Positions 7,409 to 16,535 of a stretch of DNA of 64,000 bases are shown one piece after another. The DNA comes from Oscillospiraceae bacterium. Its GTDB lineage: Bacteria > Bacillota > Clostridia > UMGS1810. The stretch lies in contig JAJXRJ010000003.1 of assembly GCA_021629085.1 (NCBI GenBank), positions 1 through 64,000 on the forward strand, read 5' to 3'. The notes below the pieces were generated by a model, which saw only the letters and a program-made list of their open reading frames with translations, ran no database searches and had not been told where the DNA came from. Numbering within the stretch: position 1 is the first letter of the stretch; each line of letters starts with the position of its first letter. A program made the position numbers and the translations under genes.

Positions 7409-9073
7409 GTGGCAAAAAAATCAAAATTGAAAATCATTCCGCTGGGAGGCTTAAACGAGATCGGAAAAAATATGACCGTGTTTGAGTATGGCAATGACAT
7501 TGTTGTGCTGGACTGCGGTATGGCCTTCCCAGATGAGGAAATGCCGGGGATTGACCTTGTCATCCCGGATTTTTCCTATTTAATTAAAAACAAGGACAAG
7601 GTACGGGCAGTGGTGCTCACGCATGGGCATGAGGACCACATTGGCTGTATTCCGTTTTTTTTGCGGGAAATCAATGTGCCCATTTACGGGACAAACTTAA
7701 CATTGGGCCTTGTGCAAAATAAGCTCAAGGAATACAACCTGCTGTCAAAGACAAAACTCAAGCGCATCAGTGCGGGGGATTCCTTTAAACTGGGGTGCTT
7801 TACATTTGAAGCAATCCGCTCAAATCACAGCATCGCAGACGCGGTTGCGTATGCGATTACCACCCCGGTTGGCGTCATTTTGCACACTGGCGACTTTAAA
7901 ATTGACCCCACGCCCATTGACGGTGACATCATTGATTTGACAAGAATCGGCGAATATGGCAAAAAGGGTGTTTTGGCGCTCATGAGCGACAGCACCAATG
8001 CTGAGCGCACGGGATTTACCATGTCGGAGCGCAAAGTGGGGTCCACGTTAAAAAGCGTGTTTGAGGCAACCCGCAAGCGCATTATCATCGCAACCTTTGC
8101 ATCCAACGTACATAGGGTGCAGCAAATTATCAACGCCGCGCACAAGTGCGGGAGGAAGGTTGCGGTGTCGGGGCGGAGTATGGTTTCGGTGCTGGAGGTG
8201 GCTATGAATCTTGGCTATACTAAGGTGCCGGATGGCGTTTTGATTGACATTGACGACATCAAAAAATATCGGCCCAGCCAGCTTTGTATCATCACCACAG
8301 GCAGCCAGGGCGAGCCCATGAGCGCGCTTTACCGCATGGCGTTTTCCGACCACCGGAAGGTGGAAATCACCAAGGACGATTTGGTGGTGGTGTCAGCAAA
8401 CCCCATTCCCGGCAATGAAAAGTCGGTGTCCAGCGTGGTCAACGAGCTGTTTAAAAAGGGCGCAGAGGTCATTTACGACAGCGCGGCCGACATTCATGTT
8501 TCGGGCCATGCCTGCCAGGAGGAGCTCAAGATGATTTTGGCGCTGGCAAAGCCGAAATTTTTCATCCCGGTGCACGGCGAATACCGGCATTTAAAGCTGC
8601 ACGCTGATTTGGGCAAGCAGATGGGAATTGACAAAAAAAATGTGTTTCTTATGGACATTGGAAAGGTATTGGAGCTTACGCCAGACAGTGCAAAGCTAAA
8701 CGGCACAGTGCCGTCGGGCAAAACGCTGGTGGACGGCCTGGGCGTAGGGGACGTGGGAAACATTGTGCTGCGTGACCGCAAGCACCTTGCGCAGGATGGG
8801 CTGATTGTCATCATCGCAACCATTTCGTCCGAGAATTTCTCGGTGGTTTCCGGCCCGACTGTCATCTCCCGCGGCTTTGTATATGTGCGGGAGGCGGAGA
8901 CGCTGATGGATGAAATTGAAACTGTGGCAAAAGACTGTTTAGAGCACTGCAAGAAAAACAACGTCCACGATTGGACGACCATCAAATCCAATGTAAAAAC
9001 CAAGGTTTCAGATTATATTTACCATCAAACCAAGCGCAAGCCGATGATTCTTCCTGTCATTATGGAAGTATAA
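7409..9073 (+). CDS. rnjA: Ribonuclease J
   Basis: Metallo-beta-lactamase/beta-CASP ribonuclease with 5'-3' exo- and endonuclease activity, central to mRNA decay and rRNA processing in Firmicutes. Seen: PLGGLNEIGKNMTVFEY at the N-terminus, the zinc motif HGHEDHIG, HTGDFKIDPTP, SDSTNAERTGFT, the beta-CASP part with GSQGEPMSAL and SANPIPGNE, the HVSGHA motif and PVHGEYRHL, then the C-terminal dimerisation domain. The start is GTG at 7409 with GGAGG (7397-7401) eight bases upstream, giving 554 residues, the usual length; the ATG upstream in frame at 7358 lies before the promoter -10 box. Monocistronic, followed by two terminators. Confidence 0.95.
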   Translation: MAKKSKLKIIPLGGLNEIGKNMTVFEYGNDIVVLDCGMAFPDEEMPGIDLVIPDFSYLIKNKDKVRAVVLTHGHEDHIGCIPFFLREINVPIYGTNLTLGLVQNKLKEYNLLSKTKLKRISAGDSFKLGCFTFEAIRSNHSIADAVAYAITTPVGVILHTGDFKIDPTPIDGDIIDLTRIGEYGKKGVLALMSDSTNAERTGFTMSERKVGSTLKSVFEATRKRIIIATFASNVHRVQQIINAAHKCGRKVAVSGRSMVSVLEVAMNLGYTKVPDGVLIDIDDIKKYRPSQLCIITTGSQGEPMSALYRMAFSDHRKVEITKDDLVVVSANPIPGNEKSVSSVVNELFKKGAEVIYDSAADIHVSGHACQEELKMILALAKPKFFIPVHGEYRHLKLHADLGKQMGIDKKNVFLMDIGKVLELTPDSAKLNGTVPSGKTLVDGLGVGDVGNIVLRDRKHLAQDGLIVIIATISSENFSVVSGPTVISRGFVYVREAETLMDEIETVAKDCLEHCKKNNVHDWTTIKSNVKTKVSDYIYHQTKRKPMILPVIMEV

Positions 9074-9081
9074 TGCCTTAT

Positions 9082-9200
9082 GCAGCACAGCGCGCAAAAA
9101 CCATGGTGTGCTGCATTTTTATTTGGCATTCGCACCAAAAAGCAGCAAAAAGAAAACGGAACATCCAATTGGGCCCCGCTATTTTAGGCGGGGCTTTTTC
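9082..9200 (+). terminator. Two consecutive terminators after RNase J
   Basis: The first stem is GCAGCACA (9082-9089) with TGTGCTGC (9107-9114), then ATTTTTA. The second is GCCCCGC (9173-9179) with GCGGGGC (9188-9194), then TTTTTC. The bases between show no gene. Confidence 0.85.
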
Positions 9201-9333
9201 CGTTTACAATGCATTTTTTTGATTTTAAAAAATTACCCCCTTTATTTTTTATAAAAGATATGTTACAATAGATAAGTATAATTGTAGAATGGTGTAGAGG
9301 ATTACAATTTTTTAGCATGGAAGGAAGGTAGCA

Positions 9334-10911
9334 ATGGTACAGATTATTTCAGTGGCCGCACTCTGCCTGTTTACAGTGCTGATGGTGGCAACCGGCATTT
9401 ACGGCTCGAAAAAGGTTTCGGGTTCTATGGACGGGTTTTTGCTGGGGGGACGAAACATTGGCCCCTGGATGTCCGCCTTTTCGTATGGGACCTCTTATTT
9501 TTCAGCGGTTATTTTTGTGGGATACGCCGGAACGCATGGCTGGAACATCGGCATCGGCAGCATCTGGATTGGCATTGGAAATGCTATTTTGGGGTGCCTG
9601 CTTGCCTGGCTGGCGCTGGCAAAGCCCACGCGCCGCATGACACACCGGCTGGGTGTGAAAACCATGCCCGAATTTTTTGAGGCACGGTTTTCATCAAAAT
9701 CCATGAAAATTTATGCTGCAGTTATCATTTTTATATTTTTAGTGCCCTATGCAGCGTCGGTGTATAAAGGGCTGGGCAGCCTGTTTGGCGCGGTGTTTCC
9801 CAATGTGTCCGACTATTTCTTTGGCCTTTCACCCGATATTGTCTGCATGTTTATTGTGGCGCTGTTAACGGCGGTCTATCTGGTGTTGGGCGGCTATATG
9901 GCCACTGCGGTTACCGACTTTATCCAGGGGATTATCATGATTGTGGGCGTATTTATCATGGTGATTGCGATTACCAATCATCCCAATGTCGGTGGTATTG
10001 CCAACCTGTTTACAAAGCTCAAATTGGTGGATGCTTCGCTGGTGGATCCCTTTGGCGGCAGTAATTGGAAGTTTCTTTTGGTAAATATCCTGCTCACCAG
10101 CTTCGGCACATGGGGCTTGCCGCAAATGGTGCATAAATTTTATGCGATTAAGGATGAGGCCAGTATCAGGCACGCCACGGTGGTGTCCACCGTGTTTGCG
10201 CTCATCATTGGCTGCGGTGCATATTTTGTGGGGACCATGGGGCGGTTCTTTGTTCCCGCCGCGGCGGACGGAACCCCTGTGGGCGGGTTTGACGCGGTCA
10301 TTCCCAGCCTTTTGATGCAGGCGTTTTCAAACGGTATCTTTTTTAACATCCTTTTAAGTATCGTTTTGCTTTTGGTGCTGTCTGCGTCCATGTCCACGCT
10401 GTCTTCGCTGGTGCTCTCGTCCAGCTCCGCTGTTTCGGTGGATTTGGTGGGCGCATATAAAAAAGATATGAAGCCAAAATCACAGGTGGCGCTCACGCGG
10501 GTTTTGTGTTTCCTGTTTGTGGCGCTGTCCTTTTTGTTTGCTTCATTTAACTTTGCCATCATTGTCTCCATCATGTCATTTTCATGGGGCGTGGTGTCCG
10601 GCTGCTTTATCGGCCCCTTCCTTTGGGGCCTGCACTCGAGGAAGGTCACCAAGGCGGGCGCATGGTGCGGCCTTGTAAGCGGCCTTTTGGTGGTGCTTTT
10701 GATGCTGGCCTATGATATGGCTGTATTTCGGAATTCACTTTCGGTAACAGGGGCGCAGGGCATTTATTCTGCATTTCAGCTTGCCAGCCAGAATGCGCCA
10801 ATTTATGGTGTGGTGGCCATGGCAGTTTCCGTGGTGATTGTGCCGCTGGTGAGCCTGTTTACCAAAAAACCGGGAAAAGAACAGGTAGCAAGGTGTTTTG
10901 GGAATGATTGA
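9334..10911 (+). CDS. Sodium:solute symporter (SSS family)
   Basis: Membrane transporter that uses the sodium gradient to import a small solute. The 525 residues contain about 13 hydrophobic segments in the SSS pattern, with DGFLLGGRNIGPWMSAFSYGTSYFSA near the N-terminus (sodium-site region), GLGSLFGAVFPN, LGGYMATAVTDFIQGIIM (the family signature around segment 5) and VLSASMSTLSSLVLSSSSA in segment 8. The start follows AAGGAAGG. It lies 18 bases before a phenylacetate-CoA ligase gene and the iorAB genes, so an aryl-acid or amino-acid-derived substrate is a reasonable guess; sequence alone cannot separate this from proline or monocarboxylate transport. Confidence 0.85.
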   Translation: MVQIISVAALCLFTVLMVATGIYGSKKVSGSMDGFLLGGRNIGPWMSAFSYGTSYFSAVIFVGYAGTHGWNIGIGSIWIGIGNAILGCLLAWLALAKPTRRMTHRLGVKTMPEFFEARFSSKSMKIYAAVIIFIFLVPYAASVYKGLGSLFGAVFPNVSDYFFGLSPDIVCMFIVALLTAVYLVLGGYMATAVTDFIQGIIMIVGVFIMVIAITNHPNVGGIANLFTKLKLVDASLVDPFGGSNWKFLLVNILLTSFGTWGLPQMVHKFYAIKDEASIRHATVVSTVFALIIGCGAYFVGTMGRFFVPAAADGTPVGGFDAVIPSLLMQAFSNGIFFNILLSIVLLLVLSASMSTLSSLVLSSSSAVSVDLVGAYKKDMKPKSQVALTRVLCFLFVALSFLFASFNFAIIVSIMSFSWGVVSGCFIGPFLWGLHSRKVTKAGAWCGLVSGLLVVLLMLAYDMAVFRNSLSVTGAQGIYSAFQLASQNAPIYGVVAMAVSVVIVPLVSLFTKKPGKEQVARCFGND

Positions 10912-10929
10912 CGGGAGGAATTTAAAATT

Positions 10930-12234
10930 ATGATTTGGAACAAAGAGGTAGAGTGCAATGGCAGGAAGGGCATTCGGGAGATTCAGTTAAAACGGCTGCA
11001 AAAAACCGTGAAAAATGTGTATGACAATGTCCCGTATTACAGAAAAAAGCTGGACGATGCGGGCGTTTCGCCGGACGATATCCGGTCGCTTGACGATTTA
11101 AGGCGCATCCCATTTACGGTAAAGGACGATTTGCGCAATAACTATCCGTATGGATTGTTTACCGTGCCCATGCAAAAAATTGTGCGGATACACGCATCCA
11201 GTGGCACCACCGGGAAACCCACTGTGGTAGGCTATACACGCGCCGACCTTGATATGTGGTCAGAGACCATGGCGCGGCTGGTGTGCTGTGCGGGAGGCAC
11301 ATCGGATGACATTGCGCAGATTTCATTTGGCTACGGACTGTTTACCGGCGCATTTGGCCTGCACTATGCACTGGAAAAGGTGGGCGCCTCGGTCATTCCC
11401 ATGTCCACGGGGAACACCGAAAAACAGATTATGATTATGAAGGACTTTGGCACCACACTTTTGGTAAGTACACCCTCCTATGCGCTCTATATGTCGGAGG
11501 TTGCCATGAGTATGGGGGTGGATATCAAAAAGGAGCTGCGCTTAAAAACCGGGATGTTCGGCGCGGAGGGCAGCACGGAGGAGATGCGCACAGAGCTTGA
11601 AAAGCGCTGGGGCATCATTGCAACTGAAAACTACGGCTTGAGCGAAATTATTGGCCCGGGCGTTGCGGGCGAGTGCACCGAAAAGTGCGGTATGCACCTT
11701 TCAGACGATTTCTTTATTGCAGAAATTATCGACCCGCAAACCGGCGAGGTGCTGCCGGACGGCGAAAAGGGAGAGCTGGTGCTCACCACCATCAACAAAG
11801 AGGGCATGCCGCTTTTGCGGTACCGCACAAAAGATATCACCTATATTGACCCCACACCCTGCAAATGCGGGCGCACAACGCCAAGGATTGCAAAAATCCA
11901 GGGCCGCAGCGATGATATGCTCATCATAAAAGGCGTCAATGTGTTCCCGTCACAGATTGAGGGCGTGCTGGTGGGCATGGACGGTATTGCACCGTATTAC
12001 CAGATTGTGGTCAAAAAGAAGGGCTTTATTGACGACATGGAGGTGCTGGTGGAGCTTTCTGACGACAGCCTGCTGGAGAAATTCAGCGAGCTTGAAAAGC
12101 TGGAAAAAACAGTCAAGCACAATTTAAAATCCGTTTTGGGATTGGATATCAAAATCAAGCTGGTGGAGCCAAAAACCATTGAACGCACGGCCGGCAAGGC
12201 AAAACGGGTGATTGACCTTCGCAACCGCGAATAA
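10930..12234 (+). CDS. paaK: Phenylacetate-CoA ligase family enzyme
   Basis: ATP-dependent acyl-CoA synthetase forming an aryl-acetyl-CoA and AMP in the cytoplasm. The 434-residue sequence has the adenylate-forming motif HASSGTTGKPTVVGYT, the family block ENYGLSEIIGPGVAGEC, then LLRYRTKDIT and KIQGRSDDMLIIKGVNVFPSQIE, typical of PaaK. A CKCGRTTPRI stretch supplies cysteines seen in this subgroup. It sits between a symporter gene and iorAB, a frequent arrangement in anaerobes: iorAB makes arylacetyl-CoA from arylpyruvate and this ligase can run the thioester in the ATP-yielding or ATP-using direction. Direction and preferred substrate (phenylacetate, indoleacetate) are inferred. Confidence 0.9.
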   Translation: MIWNKEVECNGRKGIREIQLKRLQKTVKNVYDNVPYYRKKLDDAGVSPDDIRSLDDLRRIPFTVKDDLRNNYPYGLFTVPMQKIVRIHASSGTTGKPTVVGYTRADLDMWSETMARLVCCAGGTSDDIAQISFGYGLFTGAFGLHYALEKVGASVIPMSTGNTEKQIMIMKDFGTTLLVSTPSYALYMSEVAMSMGVDIKKELRLKTGMFGAEGSTEEMRTELEKRWGIIATENYGLSEIIGPGVAGECTEKCGMHLSDDFFIAEIIDPQTGEVLPDGEKGELVLTTINKEGMPLLRYRTKDITYIDPTPCKCGRTTPRIAKIQGRSDDMLIIKGVNVFPSQIEGVLVGMDGIAPYYQIVVKKKGFIDDMEVLVELSDDSLLEKFSELEKLEKTVKHNLKSVLGLDIKIKLVEPKTIERTAGKAKRVIDLRNRE

Positions 12235-12243
12235 AATAGAACA

Positions 12244-12300
12244 ATGAAAAGGGGGGTTCGGCTTTTGCGTATCAAAAATACGCCAAGCCAGACAATATGA
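12244..12300 (+). promoter_or_regulatory. Hairpin and tiny overlapping frame at the iorA start
   Basis: A stem (GGCTT with AAGCC, GCGTAT with ATACGC, 12260-12289) ends eight bases before the iorA ATG, and no clear ribosome binding site lies between. An 18-codon frame (ATG 12244) runs through the hairpin and stops with ATGA overlapping the iorA start codon, so iorA could be translationally coupled to it. Whether the short frame is translated is unknown. Confidence 0.35.
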
Positions 12301-14039
12301 AACGATTGATGATTGGCAATGAGGCAATTGCGCGGGGTGCGGCGGAAGCTGGGGTTACGGTGGTATCCTCTTATCCCGGCACACCGAGCACCGAGATTAC
12401 CGAGTTCATTGCAAAATATGACGATATTTACAGCGAGTGGGCGCCCAATGAAAAGGTGGCCTGTGAGGTGGCAATTGGTGCGTCAATTGCGGGCGCCAGG
12501 AGCTTGACCGCGATGAAACACGTGGGCTTAAATGTGGCGGCGGACCCGCTGTTCACCTGTTCCTATACCGGCGTCAACGGCGGTATGGTGCTGGTGGTGG
12601 CGGACGACCCCGGCATGCACAGCTCGCAAAACGAGCAGGACAGCCGGAACTATGCCAAGGCGGCAAAGGTTCCCATGTTAGAGCCTTCCGACAGCGGCGA
12701 ATGCAAGGAATTTATGTTAAAAGCCTATGAAATCAGCGAGCGGTTTGACACGCCGGTGATTGTACGCTTATCCACACGGGTGGCACATTCACAGAGCTTT
12801 GTGCAAGTGGGCGACCGGCTGGATAGAGACTTAAAAGATTACAAAAAAGACCCGGCCAAATATGTGATGATGCCAGGCATGGCAAAAAAACGCCATGTCT
12901 TTGTGGAGCAGCGCATGGACGATTTGCGTGCGTTTGCCAAGGATTCGGATTTAAACCGTATCGAGATGGGCGACACCAAAATCGGGTTTATCACCAGCGG
13001 CATTTCCTACCAGTATGCCAAAGAGGCCATGCCGGATGCAAGCTATTTGAAGCTGGGCATGGTGTATCCGTTAAATATCGACCTCATCCGCGAATTTGCC
13101 TCCAAAGTGGAGCGTGTGATTGTGCTAGAAGAACTCGACCCGTTTATGGAAGAATTTTTAAGAGCCAACGGCATCGCAGTGGAAGGCAAGGAGCTGTTTA
13201 CCCTGCAGGGCGAATACAGCGCTGACCTAATCCGCAGCGTGGTTTTGGGCAAGGAAAAAGAGGATCTTATCACGCTGGACGAAGAAATCCCCGTCCGCCC
13301 GCCGGTGATGTGCCCCGGGTGCCCGCACAGAGGAACCTTTTATGTGCTGCACAAGCTGGGCCTTACGGTGACGGGCGACATTGGCTGCTATACGCTGGGC
13401 GCAACCCCGCCGCTAAACAGCGTGGACGCCTGTGTTTGCATGGGCGCAAGCATTGGCATGGCGCACGGCATGGAAAAGGCGCGCGGTAAAGACTTTTCGA
13501 AAAAAGTGGTGGCGGTCATCGGCGATTCCACCTTTATGCACTCCGGCGTCACGGGGCTGATTGACATTGCCTATAACAAAGGCGTATCCACAGTGATTAT
13601 TTTGGATAACTCCATCACCGGCATGACGGGGCATCAGCAAAACCCCACCACCGGCATGACCATCAAAAACGAACCGACGGTCAGTGTGAACTTGATAAAG
13701 CTTGCCGAGGCGGTTGGCATAGAGCACGTGGTAGTGGCCGACCCGTTTGATTTAGAAGGGTTTGAAAAAGTGGTGAAGGAAGAAACCAACCGTGACGAGC
13801 CGTCGGTTATCATTGCACAGCGGCCCTGTGCGCTGTTAAAGAATGTCAACTACGGCGCGCCGTGCTATGTGGATACCGAAGCGTGCAAGAAGTGCAAAAT
13901 GTGTATGAAATTAGGCTGCCCGGCCATCACGTTAAAAGAGGGTAAGGTGGAGATTAACAGCGCGCTTTGCAACGGCTGTTCACTTTGTGTAAACATCTGC
14001 AAGTTTAACGCAATTCAAAAGGAGGGGGCTTCCAAATGA
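12297..14039 (+). CDS. iorA: Indolepyruvate:ferredoxin oxidoreductase, alpha subunit
   Basis: Large subunit of the enzyme that oxidatively decarboxylates aryl-pyruvates (from Trp, Phe, Tyr) to aryl-acetyl-CoA, passing electrons to ferredoxin. Visible: the N-terminal pyrimidine-binding half (IGNEAIARGAAEAG, SSYPGTPSTEI), RPPVMCPGCPHRGTFYVLHKLG, the thiamine-diphosphate region GDSTFMHSG ... LDNSITGMTGHQQNP, and at the end two 4Fe-4S ferredoxin clusters (CKKCKMCMKLGCP and CNGCSLCVNICKFN). Length 580 is normal. It overlaps iorB by four bases (ATGA), showing tight coupling. Cytoplasmic, working with the PaaK-type ligase upstream. Confidence 0.95.
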   Translation: MKRLMIGNEAIARGAAEAGVTVVSSYPGTPSTEITEFIAKYDDIYSEWAPNEKVACEVAIGASIAGARSLTAMKHVGLNVAADPLFTCSYTGVNGGMVLVVADDPGMHSSQNEQDSRNYAKAAKVPMLEPSDSGECKEFMLKAYEISERFDTPVIVRLSTRVAHSQSFVQVGDRLDRDLKDYKKDPAKYVMMPGMAKKRHVFVEQRMDDLRAFAKDSDLNRIEMGDTKIGFITSGISYQYAKEAMPDASYLKLGMVYPLNIDLIREFASKVERVIVLEELDPFMEEFLRANGIAVEGKELFTLQGEYSADLIRSVVLGKEKEDLITLDEEIPVRPPVMCPGCPHRGTFYVLHKLGLTVTGDIGCYTLGATPPLNSVDACVCMGASIGMAHGMEKARGKDFSKKVVAVIGDSTFMHSGVTGLIDIAYNKGVSTVIILDNSITGMTGHQQNPTTGMTIKNEPTVSVNLIKLAEAVGIEHVVVADPFDLEGFEKVVKEETNRDEPSVIIAQRPCALLKNVNYGAPCYVDTEACKKCKMCMKLGCPAITLKEGKVEINSALCNGCSLCVNICKFNAIQKEGASK

Positions 14040-14605
14040 GCAATGTTGTTATCGCGGGCGTAGGCGGGCAGGGAACGCTGCTTGCCAGCCGGATTTTGGG
14101 AAATGCGGCAATCAGCCTGGGCTATGACGTAAAGGTCTCAGAGGTGCATGGTATGGCACAGCGGGGCGGCAGCGTTATCACCTATGTCAAGTTTGGCAAA
14201 AAGGTGTATTCGCCCATCATTGGCGAAGGGGAAGCGGATATTTTGATGGCGTTTGAGATGCTGGAAGCCTATCGCTGGGCGCCCTATCTTGCAAAGGGCG
14301 GCAAACTGATTATCAATACCCAAGAGATTGACCCCATGCCGGTCATCACCGGTGCGGCAAAGTACCCAGCGGATATTTTGGAAAAATTAAACAAAAAAAC
14401 CCAGAATATTTTGACCATAGACGCACTAAAATATGCCGAGGAGCTGGGCAATGGAAAGGCAGCCAACGTGGTGCTCATCGGGCACATGGCAAGGCACTCG
14501 GAAATTGAAGAGGCAGTTTGGATAGAAGCGGTAAAAAACACTGTGCCGCAAAAGTTTTTAGACCTCAACCTAAAGGCGTTTGCGCTTGGATATAACCATG
14601 CTTAA
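14036..14605 (+). CDS. iorB: Indolepyruvate:ferredoxin oxidoreductase, beta subunit
   Basis: Small gamma-domain subunit partnering IorA. The 189 residues begin VVIAGVGGQGTLLASRILG, the family nucleotide-binding-like motif, followed by SEVHGMAQRGGSVITYVKFG, the conserved signature of the pyruvate ferredoxin/ketoisovalerate oxidoreductase gamma fold. Start codon overlaps the iorA stop (ATGA) with AGGAGGGGG just upstream inside iorA. It lies in one transcription unit with the upstream symporter and ligase genes and probably the ACT gene downstream. Confidence 0.95.
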   Translation: MSNVVIAGVGGQGTLLASRILGNAAISLGYDVKVSEVHGMAQRGGSVITYVKFGKKVYSPIIGEGEADILMAFEMLEAYRWAPYLAKGGKLIINTQEIDPMPVITGAAKYPADILEKLNKKTQNILTIDALKYAEELGNGKAANVVLIGHMARHSEIEEAVWIEAVKNTVPQKFLDLNLKAFALGYNHA

Positions 14606-14631
14606 ACCACTTTAAAAAAGGAGGGTGTTTG

Positions 14632-15063
14632 ATGTTTGTAAAACAGATTTCCGTATTTTTGGAAAACAAAGCGGGCCGGCTTGCGCAGGTGACCAAAATA
14701 TTAAAGGAAAATCAAATTAACATCCGCGCACTGTCCATTGCGGACACCACCGATTTTGGCATTTTAAGGCTGATTGTTGACAATCCCGACGCGGCGCAGG
14801 CAGCGCTCAAGCAGGAAAACTTAATTGTGCGCGCCACCGACGTCATTGCCATTTGCATTCCGGACCATCCCGGCGCTTTGAGCGATGCGCTGGTTGAGCT
14901 TTCGGGGTGTGGTGTGAGCGTGGAATATATGTATGCATATATCGGCAAGGATGAAAGCGACGCCATTGTGGTTTTAAAAGTTGACAATCCGGATGCGGCC
15001 ACAAAAGGGCTTGCCAACACCAATGTGAAGGTGCTGCCGGCCAAAGTGGTCTATACAATTTGA
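14632..15063 (+). CDS. Tandem ACT-domain protein
   Basis: Small cytoplasmic protein with two ACT domains (about residues 1-68 and 70-143): FVKQISVFLENKAGRLAQVTKILKENQINIRALSIADTTDFGILR fragments show the first, and ICIPDHPGALSDALVELSGCGVSVEYMYAYI the second. Such stand-alone proteins usually bind an amino acid, often aromatic or branched-chain, and are regularly found next to iorAB and paaK in Clostridia, suggesting a sensor of aryl amino-acid supply. Start chosen at ATG 14632 because GGAGGG lies six bases upstream; a TTG just before is too close to it. Biochemical role not known. Confidence 0.85.
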   Translation: MFVKQISVFLENKAGRLAQVTKILKENQINIRALSIADTTDFGILRLIVDNPDAAQAALKQENLIVRATDVIAICIPDHPGALSDALVELSGCGVSVEYMYAYIGKDESDAIVVLKVDNPDAATKGLANTNVKVLPAKVVYTI

Positions 15064-15073
15064 GGTGTGAATT

Positions 15074-16348
15074 TTGAATACAGAAGAAATTTATCAGCGT
15101 GCGTATGGCATTTCCCAGCCGGTTTTGGAACTGGCGCGCCGGGCGGAAGAAAAGGCCGCGCCGCACTTTGCCCGCACCGAACGGGTGGCGGAGGTCAATT
15201 CGCTAAAGGTGCTGCAGGCGTTTTATCACCACCGGGTGAGCGAGGCGCATTTGCAGGGCTCAACCGGCTATGGATATGACGATTTGGGCCGTGATACGCT
15301 GGATCAAATTTATGCAGAGGTATTTGGTGCTGAGGATGCCATTGTACGGCATTCGTTTGTCAACGGCACACATGCCATCGCCACCTGCCTGTTTGGCATT
15401 TTACGTCCAGGCGACGTCATGGTTGCCGCAACCGGCAAGCCCTATGATACGCTGGAGGAAGTGATTGGTATCCGCGGTCAAAAAAACGGCTCGCTAAAGG
15501 AATTTGGCGTATCTTACCGGCAGGTGGATTTGACGCCGGACGGTGCGGTGGATTTTGACACGCTGGGTGAGGCAGTAAAGGCGGGTGCCAAGCTGGTGGC
15601 GCTGCAGCGCTCTAAGGGCTATGCGTGGCGCAAGTCGTTTTCCGTTGCGGAATTGGGCGAAGTGATTGCGTTTGTCAAGCAGATTGACCCCAATGTGATT
15701 TGTTTGGTGGACAACTGCTACGGCGAATTTGTGGAAGAAACTGAGCCGTGTGCGGTGGGGGCGGATCTCATTGTGGGTTCGCTCATTAAAAATCCCGGCG
15801 GCGGCCTTGCGCGTTCTGGCGGCTATATTGCCGGGCGGGCCGACTGTGTGGAACAGGTCGCCTACCGGATGACCTGTCCTGGCATTGGGCGGGAATGCGG
15901 CGCCACACTTGGCGAAAACCGCTTTTTGTACCAGGGGTTTTTCCTGGCGCCCCACGTAGTGGCACAAAGTGTGAAAGCGGCGCAGTTTTTAAGTGCGCTG
16001 CTGGAGGGAATGGGCTATGCGGTGCTGCCGCGTACAGATGCGCCGCGCACCGATATCATCCAGGCGGTGGAGCTTGGGGATGCTGAAAAACTGGTGGCAT
16101 TTTGCCAGGGCGTTCAGGCCGGCGCACCGGTGGATAGCTTTGTAACCCCCGCGCCCTGGGATATGCCGGGTTATGAGGATCAGGTGGTAATGGCCGCCGG
16201 CGCGTTTACGCAAGGGTCGTCTATTGAAATTTCTGCTGATGGCCCCATCCGTCCGCCGTACATTGCGTTTTTTCAGGGCGGCTTAACCTATGAAACGGCC
16301 AAGGTTGCCATTTTGCTTGCGGCGCAAAACATCTTAAACAAAGGGTGA
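15074..16348 (+). CDS. PLP-dependent lyase of the aluminium-resistance / methionine gamma-lyase family
   Basis: Fold-type I pyridoxal-phosphate enzyme related to cystathionine beta-lyases. Landmarks: STGYGYDDLGRDTLDQIYAEVF, VRHSFVNGTHAIATCLFG (cofactor phosphate pocket), LVDNCYGEFVEETEP (Asp contacting the pyridine nitrogen), and GSLIKNPGGGLA with the Schiff-base Lys, the signature of the family first named for aluminium resistance. Length 424 is standard. The start is TTG after GAGGTG. Its true substrate is uncertain; C-S lyase activity on cysteine-type substrates is the usual annotation. It follows the ACT gene by ten bases and precedes a tiny Cys-rich gene. Confidence 0.85.
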   Translation: MNTEEIYQRAYGISQPVLELARRAEEKAAPHFARTERVAEVNSLKVLQAFYHHRVSEAHLQGSTGYGYDDLGRDTLDQIYAEVFGAEDAIVRHSFVNGTHAIATCLFGILRPGDVMVAATGKPYDTLEEVIGIRGQKNGSLKEFGVSYRQVDLTPDGAVDFDTLGEAVKAGAKLVALQRSKGYAWRKSFSVAELGEVIAFVKQIDPNVICLVDNCYGEFVEETEPCAVGADLIVGSLIKNPGGGLARSGGYIAGRADCVEQVAYRMTCPGIGRECGATLGENRFLYQGFFLAPHVVAQSVKAAQFLSALLEGMGYAVLPRTDAPRTDIIQAVELGDAEKLVAFCQGVQAGAPVDSFVTPAPWDMPGYEDQVVMAAGAFTQGSSIEISADGPIRPPYIAFFQGGLTYETAKVAILLAAQNILNKG

Positions 16349-16354
16349 GCGCAA

Positions 16355-16522
16355 ATGAATCGAGGATTTTGTATATTGGATGAGACAAAGCTGTGCGAAA
16401 ATTGCGGTGAGTGTGAGCTGTGCGATTTAAATCCGGATAAAATCTGTGACAACTGTGGCGCGTGCATCGCCTTGGATGCTGAATATGCAAAAATTGAAAT
16501 AGATGAAATAAAACTGGACTGA
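16355..16522 (+). CDS. 55-residue cysteine-rich protein (possible metal or Fe-S binder)
   Basis: A complete small gene between the PLP lyase and L-rhamnose isomerase genes. It has GGGTGA as ribosome binding site and starts seven bases after the upstream gene ends. The protein contains CENCGECELC and then CDNCGAC, i.e. CxxCxxCxxC followed by CxxCxxC, in an otherwise acidic 55-residue chain. The pattern suggests binding of zinc or an iron-sulfur cluster; it is not a standard 2[4Fe-4S] ferredoxin because the proline and spacing of the second motif are missing. Overlapping genes on either side are only a few bases away, so it is almost certainly co-transcribed with the lyase. Confidence 0.7.
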   Translation: MNRGFCILDETKLCENCGECELCDLNPDKICDNCGACIALDAEYAKIEIDEIKLD

Positions 16523-16535
16523 AAGGGGCATGAAC

